Source: Frankia sp. AgB32
GTDB lineage: Bacteria > Actinomycetota > Actinomycetes > Frankiales > Frankiaceae
Length of the DNA stretch: 56,592 nt
Reading direction: 5' to 3'
Assembly (NCBI RefSeq): GCF_023243045.1
Contig: NZ_JALKFX010000037.1
Span: 1-56,592, forward strand
The notes under the pieces were generated by a model that saw only the letters and a list, made by a program, of their open reading frames with translations, had not been told where the DNA came from and did not search any database. Positions 55,289 to 56,592 of the stretch are shown here, piece after piece (within the stretch, counting starts at the first letter, position 1; each line of letters begins with the position of its first letter). Both the position numbers and the translations under genes were made by a program.

Positions 55289-56592
55289 ATGGATTACGGG
55301 CCGCCGAGCGTCGAGAAGCCGCTTGGTGCGCTCCCCGTCGCGCGTGACTACCTGGGCCGCCTTGATGTGGCGGCCACGATCGACCGGCTCGCCCCGATAC
55401 GTGACAAGGTCAGCCGGGTCAGCCACGGTCAGGTCATCGCCGCGCTGGTCGCGAACCGGTTGACGTCGCCGACTCCGCTGCTGCATGTCGAGCGGTGGGC
55501 GCGTGACTGGGCGGTCGAGGAGATGTTCGACATTCCGGCGGACGCGTTGAACGACGACCGGGTCGGCCGGGCGCTCGACGCGCTCGCGCCGGTCTGCGAG
55601 GAGGTCGTCGGTTCGGTCGGCGCCGCGGCGATCGCCGCGTTCGGTCTCGAGGTCTCCCGCATGCACTGGGACATGACCTCGATCTCGCTGCAGGGCGCCT
55701 ACCCCGAGGCCGACAGCGACTACGCCACCCCGCGCTACGGCCATCCCAAAGATCGCCGGCCCGACCTCAAACAGGTCCAGACCGGCCTGGCCACGACCGC
55801 CGACGGCGGGATCCCGCTGGTCCACCGGGCCTTCGACGGCGGCGCAGGGGAAGTCTCCCAGGTCGTCGGGGCGATGCGCGCCCTGACCGAGCTCGCCGGC
55901 CCACGGCCGTTCCTGCTCGTCGGGGACACCAAACTCGTCTCCTACACGAACCTGACCGCGCTGACCTCGACGCCCGGGGTCACCTTCCTCGCCCCGGCAC
56001 CGAAAGCGGTGGTACCCGCCGACGTCCTGGCCAGCCAGGACTGGGCCACCGCCACCATCATCGACCATGTCGCGGCCCGTGACCGCACCAAGCTCGCCCA
56101 CCAGCGGGCCTCCTACCGTGCCCGGGAAGGCGTGACCACCCTGCGCGGGCCCCGTAAGAAGGACCCGCCGGTCACCGTGCGCACCGTGTTCGTCTGGTCG
56201 TCGGTGAACGCCCAGGCCGCGGCATCCGCCCGGACACTCAAACTCGGCCGCGCCCGCGAGGCTCTCGACACCCTCACCCGCGCGGCGGGCAGCCACCATC
56301 TCTACCGCACCGAGGCCGCGGTGAAAGCCCGCCTGTCCCTCCTCGCCACGAAGTACCGCGTCTCCCGCTACCTCGTCGCCGAGACCAGCACCGACCCGGA
56401 CACCAGGAAACCAGCTTTGACCTGGCACTTCGACCAGACCATCCTGAACGCCGAGGCCGCCACCGACGGCTGGTACGCCCTGCTCACGAACCTGCCCGAC
56501 ACCATCAGCCCCGCCGAGGTCCTCGCCCGCTACAAAGGCCAGGAAGTCTCCGAACGCCGCTACGGCGCGTTCAAAGGCCCCCTCGCGGTCGC
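55289..56592 (+). CDS. IS1634/IS4-type DDE transposase, 3' end missing
   Basis: The frame opens at ATG 55289 and stays open for 434 codons to the window edge. The protein has an N-terminal helical region (VARDYLGRLDVAATIDRL, HGQVIAALVANRLTSPTP), the first catalytic Asp in MHWDMTSISLQG, the characteristic ATPRYGHPKDRRPDLKQV, the second Asp in FLLVGDTKLVS, and the Tyr/Arg/Glu region near the end (KGQEVSERRYGAFKGPLA) expected to supply the Glu. These mark an IS4-superfamily transposase of IS1634 type. No frameshift is seen, so it may be active. Missing residues number perhaps 100. Confidence 0.92.
   Translation, partial: MDYGPPSVEKPLGALPVARDYLGRLDVAATIDRLAPIRDKVSRVSHGQVIAALVANRLTSPTPLLHVERWARDWAVEEMFDIPADALNDDRVGRALDALAPVCEEVVGSVGAAAIAAFGLEVSRMHWDMTSISLQGAYPEADSDYATPRYGHPKDRRPDLKQVQTGLATTADGGIPLVHRAFDGGAGEVSQVVGAMRALTELAGPRPFLLVGDTKLVSYTNLTALTSTPGVTFLAPAPKAVVPADVLASQDWATATIIDHVAARDRTKLAHQRASYRAREGVTTLRGPRKKDPPVTVRTVFVWSSVNAQAAASARTLKLGRAREALDTLTRAAGSHHLYRTEAAVKARLSLLATKYRVSRYLVAETSTDPDTRKPALTWHFDQTILNAEAATDGWYALLTNLPDTISPAEVLARYKGQEVSERRYGAFKGPLAV

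Larger units (their letters stand above)
55172..56592 (+). mobile_element. IS4-superfamily (IS1634-type) insertion sequence, right part outside window
   Basis: The element includes the transposase from 55289 and the presumed left end near 55172. The left border is uncertain. It stands 168 bases in front of the trypsin-like protease gene start and might separate that gene from its promoter. Confidence 0.65.

Overview
The window is high-GC DNA from a filamentous-type actinobacterium. A Frankia-like or related Frankiales source is the best guess, inferred from the very strong G/C third-position bias, frequent GTG starts, Pro/Ala/Gly-rich low-complexity protein tails, and a housekeeping block (mfd, SurA-like lipoprotein, mazG, sppA, eno, ftsB/divIC-like, DUF501, ppx/gppA) in an order typical of Actinobacteria. 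I had no database, so the genus is an inference.

Layout. (1) 1-1197: a mycosin-like subtilase on the minus strand, cut by the left edge. The first ~43 bases look like a Nextera/Tn5 library adapter, so the edge is a contig end and not biology. (2) 1198-29583: a large surface-polysaccharide locus. It opens with an FkbH-type HAD protein, a stand-alone acyl carrier protein and a left-handed beta-helix acyltransferase. A big DUF4062-STAND NTPase, likely a defence protein, comes next. Then come nucleotide-sugar genes for a probable C-methyl branched deoxysugar (epimerase/dehydratase, RmlC-like, C-methyltransferase), a flippase fused to a ~600-residue Pro-rich domain, a Wzz-like protein with a degenerate kinase domain, a remnant of an O-methyltransferase, a Wzy-like polymerase, a compact minus-strand operon (DUF4910 peptidase-like, IspD-like cytidylyltransferase, PhyH-like dioxygenase, SDR with altered active site), RfbF-like glucose-1-phosphate cytidylyltransferase, and two membrane-anchored GH26-like proteins. 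No glycosyltransferase is recognisable, so those genes must lie elsewhere.

(3) 29688-43370: MerR regulator, a 14-bp minisatellite, then the housekeeping run from mfd to a family-5 uracil-DNA glycosylase. (4) 43549-47577: type II NADH dehydrogenase, an odd tRNA (short variable loop with UAA anticodon), a Bax-inhibitor-1 family membrane protein and small genes. (5) 47604-52131: an SGNH (DUF459) protein and an MBOAT acyltransferase, an AlgJ/AlgI-like O-acetylation pair, separated by small zinc-ribbon/hypothetical genes and a 5'-truncated flavoprotein, which looks like the scar of a mobile element. (6) 52358-56592: alpha/beta hydrolase, DUF2269 membrane protein, secreted trypsin-like protease, and an IS4/IS1634-type transposase running off the right edge.

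Working together, the genes of part 2 would make nucleotide sugars (RfbF, epimerase, RmlC-like, C-methyltransferase), decorate them with an ACP-borne acyl or glyceryl group (FkbH, ACP, acyltransferase), flip and polymerise the repeat unit (Wzx, Wzy, Wzz-like) and trim the product outside the membrane (GH26-like proteins). Several perfect palindromes stand in front of these transcription units. All functions are from motif reading only.
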